A DNA stretch of 64,000 nt from Odontesthes bonariensis (lineage: Eukaryota > Chordata > Actinopteri > Atheriniformes > Atherinopsidae), in contig NC_134510.1 in the NCBI RefSeq assembly GCF_027942865.1, forward strand, positions 21,941,209 through 22,005,208, read 5' to 3'. The notes under the pieces were generated by a model, which saw nothing but the letters and a program-made list of their open reading frames with translations, was not told the origin of the DNA and made no database searches. Below, piece after piece: positions 1 to 11,500 of the stretch; position 1 is the stretch's first letter; each line of letters starts with the position of its first letter. The position numbers and the translations under genes are program-made.

Positions 1-506
1 GAGCCACTCGAAGCTGAATACTGTTCGTGGGAAAATATGTTTCCTTTATGTCTTTCCGTTATAACGGTTACCTCATAGTTGATAGTGACAGAAATCACAA
101 TCCACACACTAATAATACTCTTCAGTGTCATAAAGACAACAGAATATGTTGGAAGTACAGAGAGAAATGTTACCAAAAAAGCTTTACAAACCCAAATATC
201 AGATGAGTGCCTCTCTGTGTCATGTGATCAAGAGAGAAAACACTAATAAAACACTTTATCAATGCATCTTGAAATATACTTATGACATAATCAATATGCC
301 GTGTGCAACAGTGCAGAACATGTAACATATTCCAGCAAACTAAGCCACTGTGCGGTTTAAAGATGGAGCACGAGTGCAGTGGCTCAATGACAAAACTACT
401 ACGTACAGCTTAAACTGGTTTATTCCAATACTGCTAAACTGGAGTGTCACAGAAGGTTCACGTTGTACCTTAAGAGAGGTGACCTTCCTGAGTGGCATTT
501 TCATAC
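1..506. other. plekha8 intron, partial
   Basis: No exon, RNA or mobile element was recognised here. It lies just downstream, in plekha8 orientation, of the last visible plekha8 exon, so it is read as intron. The GLTP-domain exons expected next are not in it. Confidence 0.5.
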
Positions 507-3500
507 CTGTGACTCATTGTGCTGAAGAAAGTTTCCACCTGCTCTGTGTCTTCTGACTCGGTTAATTCTCTGGGAGTCTCAACCTCTTCTCGAGCCTCCT
601 CTTGGTCTAAATCAGCATCCTGTTGGTGCTGGGCAGCATTCGCCTCGCTGTTGTTGTTGTCATACTCTTCACTTTGGTCCACTTTGTGCTTCTGCTCTTG
701 GTTTGCATCCCTTTGATCAGCAGCTTCCTTCCCTTCATCTCCCTCTGCTGGTTGGTGGCCGTGCTCCATCTCGGAGGCGTTCTGGTCAGTGTGTGGAGCA
801 GGATTGACTCGCTCCTTGTCAACTGAGCTGGTGGATGATTCAATGCCTGCGTGATGTTTAAGGGGAAAAAAAGAAGAAATGAAACAGTAGACATGAGCGA
901 TGAATGTAACCAGACAAAAATAACTGAAAAGAAAGTTTTTTTAACCGGCTGTTAAGCTGTTTCAGAGTGCGTTCAGATGTGTTGTGTTTTCCTTGAACTC
1001 GTCTTTGTTCAGATTTTGAGGTTTTGGGCCACATGGAAAAGACTCAAAATTCAATGACAATCCACTACAAAAGGTATTCTAATTCTCCACTATGCACTAA
1101 AGGACAGGTATCTGTATATGTATGTCTTTAACAATACTTAACCATCATCTTTATATTTATACAATATGCATAAGGATCATTCAAACAATACATCCTGATA
1201 GACTTAACAGAACCTGTCCACTTCTGTTCAAATGATCCATGAACAGCAGGCTCCCTATGGGCTCTGTGGTTTTACCTGCAGGATCCAAATACAGTGCATC
1301 CTGCAGGGCATCAGGTGACCGGTCGGGCAACCTGATTTACCTGACAGAGAAGGATCCAGTTCTGGTCTGTCTGGTTCATCTGATCCCTCTGCTCCCGAGT
1401 CAAGGCTCTGGTTGTCTTGTGCAATTGCTTCCCCAGAGGTTTCGGACAAATCTCTCATCCTAGGAGTAAAACATTCGGACAAAAATGTCAAGAGTAAAAT
1501 TCTTCCGGACACATCTCATTTCTGACCGCGTCTGGTCGCTTTTGTGCGATAGTGCCCGTGTGATTCTATTTCTAGTGTGGACATAAAAACAAACGACACA
1601 ACAAGTGTTTCGAAATCAGAAATGATCGCCGCTGAAAAAAAAACAATACAATCGAATAGCATCTATGTCATCTCAACTCTGAACTTAAGGGGCTTTAGGG
1701 GATCCCCACTGGCCTGGAAGTTGCAGCTGAAGATCCTCTAAATAAAATGTGTCCACAACCTTTTGGAAACAATCCCTCATCAACTAAAAATAAATAAATA
1801 AATAAATAAAAAATGGTCCTTTACAAATAGCAAGAAGAATCAAAAAGTGTCAACAGAAAACATTAAACACGATACCTCGAACATCTATTTGACAGTTCTT
1901 AACTACATGATAATGGAAAATAAAAACAACCTACTTTTCTCCAGGGCTCTGGTGTAAATGGTTGACGGGTTTAATCTGCTGGGAAAACAACATTGTGTTG
2001 ATACACTTTAATCATCGAAAACAACGGCAGACTGTTTCCGCCAGCTCCCCTGTTACACTGATCAGTCATAAAGAGTCTGTGAGAGAAATACCTTCTGGGG
2101 TTTGATGGCTGCTACTGGAGGAGTCCCTGGTGGACTGTGTGTTGCCATGTCTGTACTGAAAGTACGATTCGCTATCTGCATGCATTCCTCCAGAGTCTTA
2201 AGGAAGGTAGTGCATGTTGTCTTCACCATGTTACCAGTATCTATGCCAGTCTGAAATGACAAACACATACGTATGCATTTCTTTTTTTCTTTTTTTAAAA
2301 CAGGATGCTAACAAAATCCGATCAAGTCACACGACCAAGAGTTAAAAAAATTAAATTGAATTATATCTGCACACAGTGATAAAACGTTTAGGTAATTGCA
2401 AGTGGGCTACTTTATATTGCCGTTTCACAGTGCCAGCAGCATCTCTTATTTCACGGGCTCATCCCGACCTCAACCTTACCTCTGCTGATGTTTCTCCTAG
2501 CTCATCGTTCTCCTTGATCTTGTTTACTTGCTGGAGAAGAAGGTCACAGTACAATCTGAGCTCCGACATTTTGGTTTTCAGTGCCTCTGTGTTTTCCTGA
2601 AGCTCTGTCACAATGGACACAAAAAGCGAATAAGTTTGAAAAAGTTTTCCCAGGGGTTCTGAAAAGGCTCAGGCAACGTATATACGGGGGTCAACAATTC
2701 AAGCACTTGTGCGAGCTCACCATTTGTGACACATTTGTGTCTCACACTTTAATAACTGACCCACACTTTTATTTCAGACAACACGGTATCTTTTCTCTTC
2801 AGAACAAAGGAAAACTTTTCACATGTATGAGCTGCACAAAGCCATTTATTTTTAAATTTGTGGTTAAAACCCATCGAAGATATGCGAATGTTGCGCTATA
2901 GGAAACATTGTCTGTTTGCTATAACATCCACGTACCCTTTTCTCTCTTGGTTCGGTTGTCTGTAAGGCAAGCTTTGGCTGTTCCCAGTGCCACCAGCCAT
3001 TTCTGCCTCTCTGCTGCATTGATGGCTCTGAGGTAAAAGTACTGCTCTCCTGGTATAGTCAGGTCAACTCGTGTAGAGTCAGATGAGTGAACTACAACAC
3101 AGACCCAAGCAAGAAGGCAGGATTATCAGTACTACATCCCAAAACACAAACGTTAAGCAGCGCACAGGGCAAAGCGAGGTGTGCCTACCTTGGATTTCAC
3201 ACACTGAAATTTTGATGCTGCCCTTGCAGCCTTTCCAGGCATCTTCTTGAGAGTCATAGTACGATAAAGTTCCTCCATCAAGCACAAACCAGCGAGGCTG
3301 CCAACCTGAGAAAAATAAGAGATCAATGATTTAGCATTGTTGTTCTGGAAAAAAAAATTAACATGACGAAATGTCATTCAGCTATATATAAACTTTGAGA
3401 GAGTCAACCCTTATTTACGGTATTTTAGCACCCAACTAATCAGTTGTTAAGTCAGATTACAAGGACAGATGGTGGAAACGAGCTAAAAGGGCTAGTACTT

Positions 3501-3780
3501 ACGTTAAAGCCTTATTCGTATTCGTTAAACGGCTCACTTAGTAAGGTATAAACAATTTTGGTATTCTAAAGTGGTACATAAAGTCGGTCAGTTGAAAGCT
3601 GACAGTTGCTAACGTTAGCTCCCCCATGTTAGTATGACCACCAACTCTATTCAAGTGGGCTGTGACGTTTGCATGCTAGCTAGCTGCCTTAAACCGAGCC
3701 CTGCGACCGAAAACGAGCACCTCCTCAGGCATGAACTTACCACTTATGTAATTGGTCCACTTATACAACATGCCTTCCAT
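507..3780 (-). CDS. plekha8: plekha8 (FAPP2), N-terminal two thirds, 8 exons, runs off the left edge
   Basis: PI4P- and ARF1-binding Golgi adaptor that carries glucosylceramide through a C-terminal GLTP domain. Exons read on the minus strand: 3741-3780, 3189-3305, 2936-3091, 2480-2604, 2092-2250, 1935-1978, 1341-1459 and 507-846, all with GT/AG borders and matching phases; they give about 366 residues. The start MEGMLYKW opens a PH domain (residues 1 to about 95) with the [13 protein letters not shown] phosphoinositide loop and [17 protein letters not shown]. Next come [14 protein letters not shown] and [14 protein letters not shown], then a low-complexity acidic linker rich in Q, E, D and N. 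The last exon ends in FFSTMSHR, the family sequence just before the GLTP domain. PLEKHA3 (FAPP1) has a near-identical PH domain but lacks this extension, so plekha8 is preferred; the neighbour fkbp14 supports that. The GLTP domain itself lies outside the window. Confidence 0.9.
1276..1300 (-). other. possible 25-nt cryptic or alternative plekha8 exon
   Basis: On the minus strand a 25-nt stretch is bordered by a good acceptor (CCCTGCAG) and donor (GTAAAA). One frame reads DALYLDPAG, resembling NSLYLKSAE of human PLEKHA8, and that frame joins the next exon (GIESSTS) correctly. The preceding exon, however, ends in phase 1, and 25 nt is not a multiple of three, so inclusion breaks the frame. Skipping it joins 1341-1459 to 507-846 in frame. 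Confidence 0.3.
1781..1812. repeat. A-rich AAAT microsatellite
   Basis: Short run of tandem AAAT units inside a plekha8 intron. Confidence 0.8.
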
Positions 3781-4261
3781 TGTTTAATTACGCGTTTCTC
3801 CCTTTCATTACTCGTTTGTCATTAGATGTGTTGTACAGCTGATTGCTACGACTCCATCGGGCCCGGAATGTGATTTGCGGAGTAAGCGACAAGCCTGTCA
3901 TTTGAACTACGTAGGTAAAAGTGCGTAAACTTTTTCCGTGAATAGGGCACCGACCAATCATTAGAGAAGCAATCGAGGTTCATCCTGCTTACGTCAGATG
4001 GGTTTAGGTATTTAGGGTGTGATTTCTAATGATTGACAGACAAAAGAACCAATAGGAATGGAGATGATAAATAAAGGTTGGGACTTTTTGATAAATGTAT
4101 CCAATTGTAGCGGTAGGAGGGCAGATAGCCGAACAGTTGACGCATTCGTTGCAGAAGTTTGGCTGCCACGTATGGGATTCCCGTTAAGTATTTAGTGTAG
4201 ACTTTGTAATTCATGGAAGTATTAAAATAATCTATTTTGATATCAAACGAGAGAGTTAGCT
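3781..4261. promoter_or_regulatory. shared plekha8/fkbp14 bidirectional promoter region
   Basis: About 480 bp separate the two divergent start codons, so both promoters and 5' UTRs must lie here. CCAAT motifs are visible near 3954 and 4049. No TATA box was recognised. The head-to-head pairing also exists for human FKBP14/PLEKHA8 and for the paralogous FKBP7/PLEKHA3 pair. Confidence 0.6.
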
Positions 4262-5380
4262 ATGCATATGAAAATGATAGTTTTTGGTCTGTGTTTGATA
4301 ATAACGTCAATGTTTGTTTTTGTCAATGGGAGAAAACTCCCCGAACCCGAGGTGAAAATTGAGGTGATACACAAACCTTTTATGTGCCACCGTAAGTCAA
4401 AATATGGAGATATGCTTCTTGTACATTACGAGGGATTCCTGGAAAGTAATGGCACAATGTTTCAATCCAGGTAAAGGTTTGCACTAGTATCGCATGCATT
4501 GTTGAACAGCGGATTAAACTTCTTTAAAAGGAATCTGATTAGGGTAATAACTAACAAACCATTATTCACAGGGTTTTACAATAGTAAATAATATGCCAGT
4601 AACTGTGTAATTATCCATGCAAACATCAGTATTAATCTGTAATGCTTTCACATGTTCCAGTCACTAATGCCACATATTCATGATCATTTTTCTGTGTTCT
4701 TGACTAAAAACTGATGGATGTTTTGTTTGTTTTTTTGTTGTTGTTTTTTTTACTCTTGGCAGCCGCAAAGACGGGGATAAAAATCCCGTGTGGTTCACTC
4801 TAGGGATCCGAGAGGTGCTCAAGGGTTGGGATAAAGGTCTGCAGAGCATGTGTGCAGGAGAGCGCAGGAAGCTGACTGTCCCTCCATCACTGGGTTATGG
4901 CAAAGAAGGAAGAGGTAGCACTGACTATATAAAACATGTTGGAGAAGGTGTCCGCCATCTTAACATATCTTTATCATGGACATTTTTTGTTTTGCTTTTT
5001 TTACAGGAAAGATCCCGCCTAGCAGCACCCTAATTTTTGACATTGAGCTCATGGAGATCCAAAATGGACCCAGGTCACACGACACTTTCCGGAACATGGA
5101 TCTCAATGATGACTGGAAGCTGTCCAGACAAGAGGTGTGAACGTTTCTTTTTCAATTGCACTTTCTGTTTTAAGAGGATGCAACATGAATTGAATCATAC
5201 TTATTTATGTTCCCTTCTCAGGTGAAAGAGTACTTGAAGAAGGAGTTTGAGAAACATGGCTACTCTCCTAATGACACACATCATGAAGTGATGGTGGATG
5301 ACATCTTCAAAAATGAGGATGAAGATAAGGATGGTTTCATATCTACCCGGGAATTCACTTACCAGCACGACGAGCTCTAA
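4262..5380 (+). CDS. fkbp14: fkbp14, ER peptidyl-prolyl isomerase, complete, 4 exons
   Basis: ER-lumen FK506-binding prolyl isomerase (FKBP22) that helps fold procollagens. Exons 4262-4470, 4763-4914, 5007-5134 and 5222-5380 have GT/AG borders and consistent phases; they sum to 648 nt, 215 residues plus stop (human protein 211). A hydrophobic signal peptide covers residues 1 to about 23. The FKBP domain follows, with PEPEVKIEV, LVHYEGFLE, VWFTLGIREVLKGWD, GERRKLTVPPSLGYGKEG and KIPPSSTLIFDIELMEI. Two EF-hands are at about 152-163 (DLNDDWKLSRQE) and 196-207 (DEDKDGFISTRE, a canonical 12-residue loop). It ends in the ER-retrieval signal HDEL. N-glycosylation sequons lie near N63 and N180. FKBP7 was considered, but the N-terminal and C-terminal sequences fit FKBP14 better. 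Confidence 0.95.
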
Positions 5381-5760
5381 ATGGCTGACTTTTATCAATT
5401 TTTTTAAGTGATTTTTAAAAAAAAACATCTTTCTTTTAGAAATAAGTGATAAGAAGCAAGAAATTGCTGTTTTACAGAAACCTCTTTCAGCAGCTTGTTT
5501 TTTAAACAGTACACATAAACAGCGTTGTCATGCTTTTGGCTGAACGCCAATACCTTTGGACGATTTTTGTACTTTTTTAAAAATCTTTCTATTTAAAATT
5601 GCATCCATAACGTATTTATATTTTCATCACACATGCACTGATATTGTTTCTACGGATTAGGTCACAGTTCTGGATTCTTTGTTAAAGGTAATGACACAAA
5701 TATTTTGGAAATAAACAACATTGTGTGTTAATCTTTAATCATTCTCCATTTAACATCCCT
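5381..5760 (+). other. fkbp14 3' UTR
   Basis: AT-rich sequence after the fkbp14 stop, with an AATAAA signal at 5710-5715. No other gene was seen in it. Confidence 0.65.
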
Positions 5761-8550
5761 ACAACTGATCTTTGTGTTTGCAGTCAGCCTTGTTCAAACT
5801 GGTTCTGCCCTTCTCCATCAGTCACTAGAGGGCACTCTTGTCCTGGACATTTCTTCTACCCTTTCATCTCTTAAATCCTTTTAAACTGCAGACATGCTCA
5901 ACCAGTGCCACCCCTCAGTATTTGACTGACCTATTTTTCAAAATGGGAATATGGTCGCATACAGAATTACTTGTTATCAGAAGTAGATTATATGGAAGTT
6001 GCAGTAATGTGTGTTAACGCGGCATAGTAAGGAGTTGGTCTATTGTGATTACTGGTATGAATGATGATATTCTGCATGTTATTTCACATTTAGATTTATT
6101 TGTCTGTCACTGTAATATCCCTGTAGTGGTATCCAGAATGTGGATTTATCAGTGTCAAAACCATTAAAAAAAAAAATCTATTTTATTCAATATTCAAATA
6201 TTCAAATATATAAAATGCGACCTTGAACTCTATAAATAGGAAACACACCTTATGAGATTGTCACATAACTTAAAAAATCAACAGTAAGGTTGGAGTGGAT
6301 CTTCATCTGACCAAATGCAGCAACTTGTTTTGTGTGTCGAAAGTCATGATAATCCACAGGGTACATTCAGGAATGGGATACGAGTGGGTTCATTTCGTAC
6401 TAAACTGGTTCACAGAATTGTTCCTAAGTATAAGAAAACACTTATCCAAAAGGAAAATTGCAAGGCTGCAATAACATTGCCAGTCACAGGCTATTTAACA
6501 TGTAGCGTAATTGTGGTTTATGGCTCAACTAGCGGACTAGTAATGTTAGGACGGAATCAGCCACGAAGTAGCAACAATAAGCACCCTGTTCTCAAACTTC
6601 AAAGAAGTCTGTCAAAAAAAATGGAAATGCCGTCAGCACTATTCGTAGTCTCCTCTTTTGTTTTGTCCATATAATTTTAAGCATTGTAAGCTTTTAGATG
6701 AGCGTCAGCTGAGCGTATGGTAACGGAAAATCCTGTGCTAAACTGACACTGGAAGTTATTAGATGATGCAGTTGAGACAGAAAAGTGTATAACCTCCTTT
6801 GAGGCTTTAGGTATAAAGTAACAAAGCTAATATCACAGCTGTTCAACTACACAGAGGAGTATGAAAATGACACCATAAGTTTATAAAACTGTATGGATAT
6901 ATATAAAACTTACTGCTTGTTGGAGGCTTACTTTAGTCTCGATCTTATTCTCATCTCATGAATAAATAAAGTGATTTGAGCAGATGATGGTGTCATTATT
7001 CTGCAACTCTCTCGATCTAAAATAACATTCTGATGACAGCTGGAATGCACAAGCGTTATTCTCAGAAACCACAAAGAGATTTCGGAGATACTGGAGCTTT
7101 TAAGTGGAAAGACAGGATGTGACTGTAGTGCAACTTTCTCACAAAGAGCTCCACTGTGGTTCCCCCCCCCCCCGCCCCCCCCTTCAGTTTATCTGGAATT
7201 TGGCTAAATGCCACACCTACAGGTAGAAAGAGATCAGTGGAAGAAGAGCTTTCTAGGTAATACATGAGCTAAAAGAAAGGATTTAAACTCGCATACCAAG
7301 TAATCGTGTGCTGCAGGCTGCGAGGGCTCGAGCTTTTACTTCATCAGAACCACTTCCACAGCTGAGGTAACGCGTTGAAAATCACACTGCATACGCTCAT
7401 GTTCGACATCCTTTAATAAATCATCATTTCTTAAATTACATCTTAAATTGCAACCGTCACAAAAATACACTTTGATAAAATGGATCTGTAGAAAGGGTTC
7501 AATAATCACATTAAAAGAGGTGAGAGAGGAACATGCTTGGCACATTTTTTGTCGCATTGGTGTTTGCAAAGTAAATGAAAAACATCCTGCTGCACCGAGC
7601 AATGTTACTGGCATCAAAAACGAGGAGATGGAGGAGAGGAGGGGGGGCACACAATTATTTTTTTTTTTCCAATAGATCTGATCCCAGATTACAGCATGTA
7701 CGCTGAAATACTGCAACACTGCCAACCAGCATATGTACAGAAGAGGTTTGGACATGTGTTGCAGGACTCAATAAGACTAAATCATTGACCAGAGTTTCAT
7801 CCACCAGTGTGCTCCTCACCTAACACTGAATTCAGTGAAAATGGTAGATCCATAATCTGCTGCTCTGCTGACTCTCCTTTTCTCCCACCAACCGCTGCAG
7901 GCGGCAAGCCCCACTCTCACTAGCAAATATCCTTGTGACAAAAGAATGATGCAGAGTGACAACAAAAAATAAACATCTTTACAAAAAATAAATCTTTACA
8001 CTTGATGAAAAAAGTGCTTCACGAGTGCCCAATTGTCTCATTTCTTTTTTTTTTTCTTTTTAGCACACACAGTAAGTATAGATCATTACATGATCAGATC
8101 TTATCTGCACTGAAAGGACCTAAATGTCGTCATTCCGTTTTTAACCAGAGTTCCCACAATTTGCTCATGTCACGTAGGAGCATTAACATGGCAGATCCGT
8201 TATCACACAGCATTGTAACCGTGACTGAGTCTACACCAGGTAGGAACAGTCTTCAGATTACAGAGAGGCGGAAACAGCACTGTAAATAGTAAAAAATACA
8301 GGACCCCTTCAAAATATAAAAATGATGGTCTTGGCTGAGTATCCAACCCCAAAGCTTACAGTAACAAGACAATATCAACACTAAACCAACATGAAACTAA
8401 AACTGTCATGCGAGAAAAAGGGTCTTTCGAGTTCAGTTTGTTGGCAGACTTTTCAGAGTCTTCATTGGAATCAAGGTGGCTTGAATTTCCTCTTTGACAG
8501 AATAAATAATCGTCCGTCACTTCTGTTACAAGGCTCGTGTGCCTCGGTCC
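5761..8550. other. tail-to-tail intergenic region and chn2 3' UTR
   Basis: Lies between the converging ends of fkbp14 and chn2. It must contain the chn2 3' UTR, but I could not fix its poly(A) site. A 119-codon open frame at 6315-6674 (plus) has no recognisable domain and is probably chance. A C tract interrupted by one G lies at 7162-7182. Confidence 0.5.
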
Positions 8551-11500
8551 TTAGAATAAGACATCTTCATGCTCTATCATAAGCTGCACCACCAGTTTTT
8601 GCTGCCTCATGTCGTTCAGAGTCGTCAAGGCATTCTGCTCCGGCGGCTGCATGAGAGTCGGACCAAAGACGATCCCCAGGTTCTCCGAGTTCATTAGGTT
8701 GTCCTTTTCGAACATTGTCACCCTGTAGGACATAAGGAAACAAGTGCGTAAGGAGAGCGCAATCAGGAAAAATCCGAAAACTGTTGAAATGACCATTACG
8801 GATCGATATTACATAAAAGGAAAAGGTTGAAAACAATCTATAATCTCTTATTTTCAATAAGTATCATGTAAAAGAACTAAAACCTATCATGTCATACCCT
8901 CTCTTGCAGTCACCCTGCAAGATCCTTTCAAATGGATTTCAAGCCTAATTGTATTTTCAAATATATATATATATTCAAAAACATATATTTCAAATCAACT
9001 GCAGAACACACAGATTTCTTTTAATTCCTCTTTAGTATTTGTAAAGAATTTACCCAAAATAAAGCTGATTTGTAAATGAACTAACCTCTTGAGGTGAGCC
9101 ATCAGGTAACGTAAGGTCTCATAGTGTGCCGGAGGAAGCTGCAGCAACCCTTCATGGATGGCCTCCAGTCTGAATTCAGCATTTGGATTTTCTACAAATC
9201 ACATTAGTAAACGTATCAGAGCACTGCAAAGCAGTACCAACACGGTAACGATATAAAAAAAGCCCCGAGAGAGCCTCTTACTTGCAGCTTGAATAAATTT
9301 GGAGTACAAGTCGAACGTAATGACTGGAATAGGGAGGTCTCTCATGTAGAGCTTCAAAGCACCAGCAATTATGTTGATGTCTGCATAGGCAGTGGCACTG
9401 ATGTCAGCCTTCTCACCATCTGTTGCCATACAGCAGAAAAAGTCAAAAGTAAATTGAAATGTTAAATTGTTTAATAAATGAAATAATAATGCTTTCGTGC
9501 GAGCCCCAACATAACAAACTGCCCGACTTTGTGTTGTACTGAAGCTGAAACAAGCTTCTTTTTCAAAACGATAAACCCCGTGACAAGAAATAATTTCAGT
9601 GACAGAGATCCCGAGGCAAAGACATCTGTGATCAACAAACCTCGGTCAAAAGCCAGCCTCACATCCTCGATGTGCTCTGAGAAGCCAGAGACTCTGTAGA
9701 GACCTTCAGATTTCATACCTGCAGAGGAATCGTGGAGGTTGTCAGTGTCTCACAGAAAGTTAATGCCTTTGGTGTAATAAAAGGATTATTTACATTTCAA
9801 CACAAGTCAATGAGCACATTTGAGTCTCACATTTGCTCATTAAACTTTACATTCACTGTAAAAACGGGTGAGGTTTAATGTGTGAACTGTGTCCTACCTC
9901 TCAGTTCTATCTCTCGAATACACATGTCCACCACCATGGGTCGCGGGGCGTTATGAGCTTTCACAAGCGTGGTGAGGTCACAGCTGTACACTTTCTTTAT
10001 CCTGCGCAGGTCCGGCTGGCAGTCGCTGGGAACCAGTTTGGAGCACTGTTTGTGTACATTCAGCCCACAATCTAGCCGAGTCAAAGTGAGATAAACACGA
10101 GGGAGGGAGAGATTAGCCTCCGACTGATGATAACACAATCATCACAGCAGACTTAAGACAGCAGTTGGGAAAAGCTTTCCCAGATAAACTGCACTGGCAG
10201 ACAGCACAGCTGCAGCTAAGCTGTCTCAGTGTGCAGCATCAAAGGTAGATAACGGTGGACATGGCAGCATGGGCGGGGGGGGGGGGGGGGGGGGGGGTTC
10301 TGGTAAGAGATGTGACTGCTTGTTGGCAGCCCCGCTTTGAATAAAGGATTTGAAGGAGCAATTTGTATAGACAGGGGGAGCGTTCTTCGGAAATCATTCA
10401 TCGCAAAGACGTTTTCACTGCCTGAGCAAGGTTCCTGCTGGTCTGCTGACTGGGTTCCTCCTTCGCAGAGAGAGAGAGTGCAGCGGGATACAAGAAAAAA
10501 TAGAGGATGGACAGAGTGTGAGAAAGGAAAGTCTCTCCTGTTTCTCAAAGCACACGAGGTGTCTGATGATATCAGGGATTGCCTCAGGCTTATCAGGATG
10601 GAAAATGTCTCAACAACAAACACTCTGTTTAGGTGGAGAGTAAGACAGTCCACCAGTGTTTTTATCAGTTTGGGGATTGCTTTTGAGCAGTGAACGTAAC
10701 TCATGACAGCATTGACAATGCCCCCAGCTCTAATACATAACCAATCGCTTGGTTCTGCTGCTATATTTGATCAACAATATGTTTGACCTGCATTTCATCA
10801 TGGCTGAGACATTTAATTTCCATTAGGAGTCCAGTGAATAATGAAGCTGCTTTGGCCCTAGTGGTTCTATTCGGATTCTTATTATCATTATCAACAAGAC
10901 CATGAAACATTAAACTTCATGTCCTGGTCACAAAGATGGCATTGTGATGACCAAGATTACATTAACTTATCTTGAAAACAGGAACCACTGGCTCAGGAAA
11001 CTGGAAGAAATTGAATCGTGCTGCTGACTGTTAGATGAGAGTGACGATAAATCAAAAAAGTTGATCATTTTGCAGGGAAATCTGATCCCCTGCTAAATTG
11101 AAACCCTTTTTTCGGACCATTTTTTAAAGGAAAATCAATTCTAACACATTCAGTGGTGAGTTCATGTTGTGGAGTAATATGCAGCGAGTTTTATTTCACG
11201 CTATATCAGTAATAAAGATTTGCTATGATCTGGCAATGCTTTAAGAACATGTTTCTTCTAAGTTACACGGGGCATTTGGTTCTGAGGTGCAGAAATGGAC
11301 TGCGGGCATGATTTTAGAGGCTAATCTTACAGTGTGTGTATTAAAACACAAATCTAAAGTTAAAACGTACAGTCCCTGTGTACAAAAAACAGCCTCAAAT
11401 AAAGCAGCAATACAAAACGGCATCTAAACGAACCCTTGCTTAATGTCAACTTCACATTCTCGACTGGCTGCATGGATTTGTGTGAAGTTGAACTTTTAAA

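Noticed and set aside
2581-2901. 106-codon plus-strand open frame
   Set aside because: It overlaps a plekha8 exon on the opposite strand and the adjoining intron; no family resemblance.
507-3780. plekha3 (FAPP1)
   Set aside because: The frame continues through the long linker to FFSTMSHR, which precedes the GLTP domain found only in plekha8.
3781-4261. ER stress element (CCAAT-N9-CCACG) upstream of fkbp14
   Set aside because: CCAAT motifs and a CCACG are present, but not at the required spacing.
4262-5380. fkbp7
   Set aside because: fkbp7 is the close paralog with the same EF-hand and HDEL layout, but the N-terminal PEPEVKIEV and FKBP core match FKBP14.
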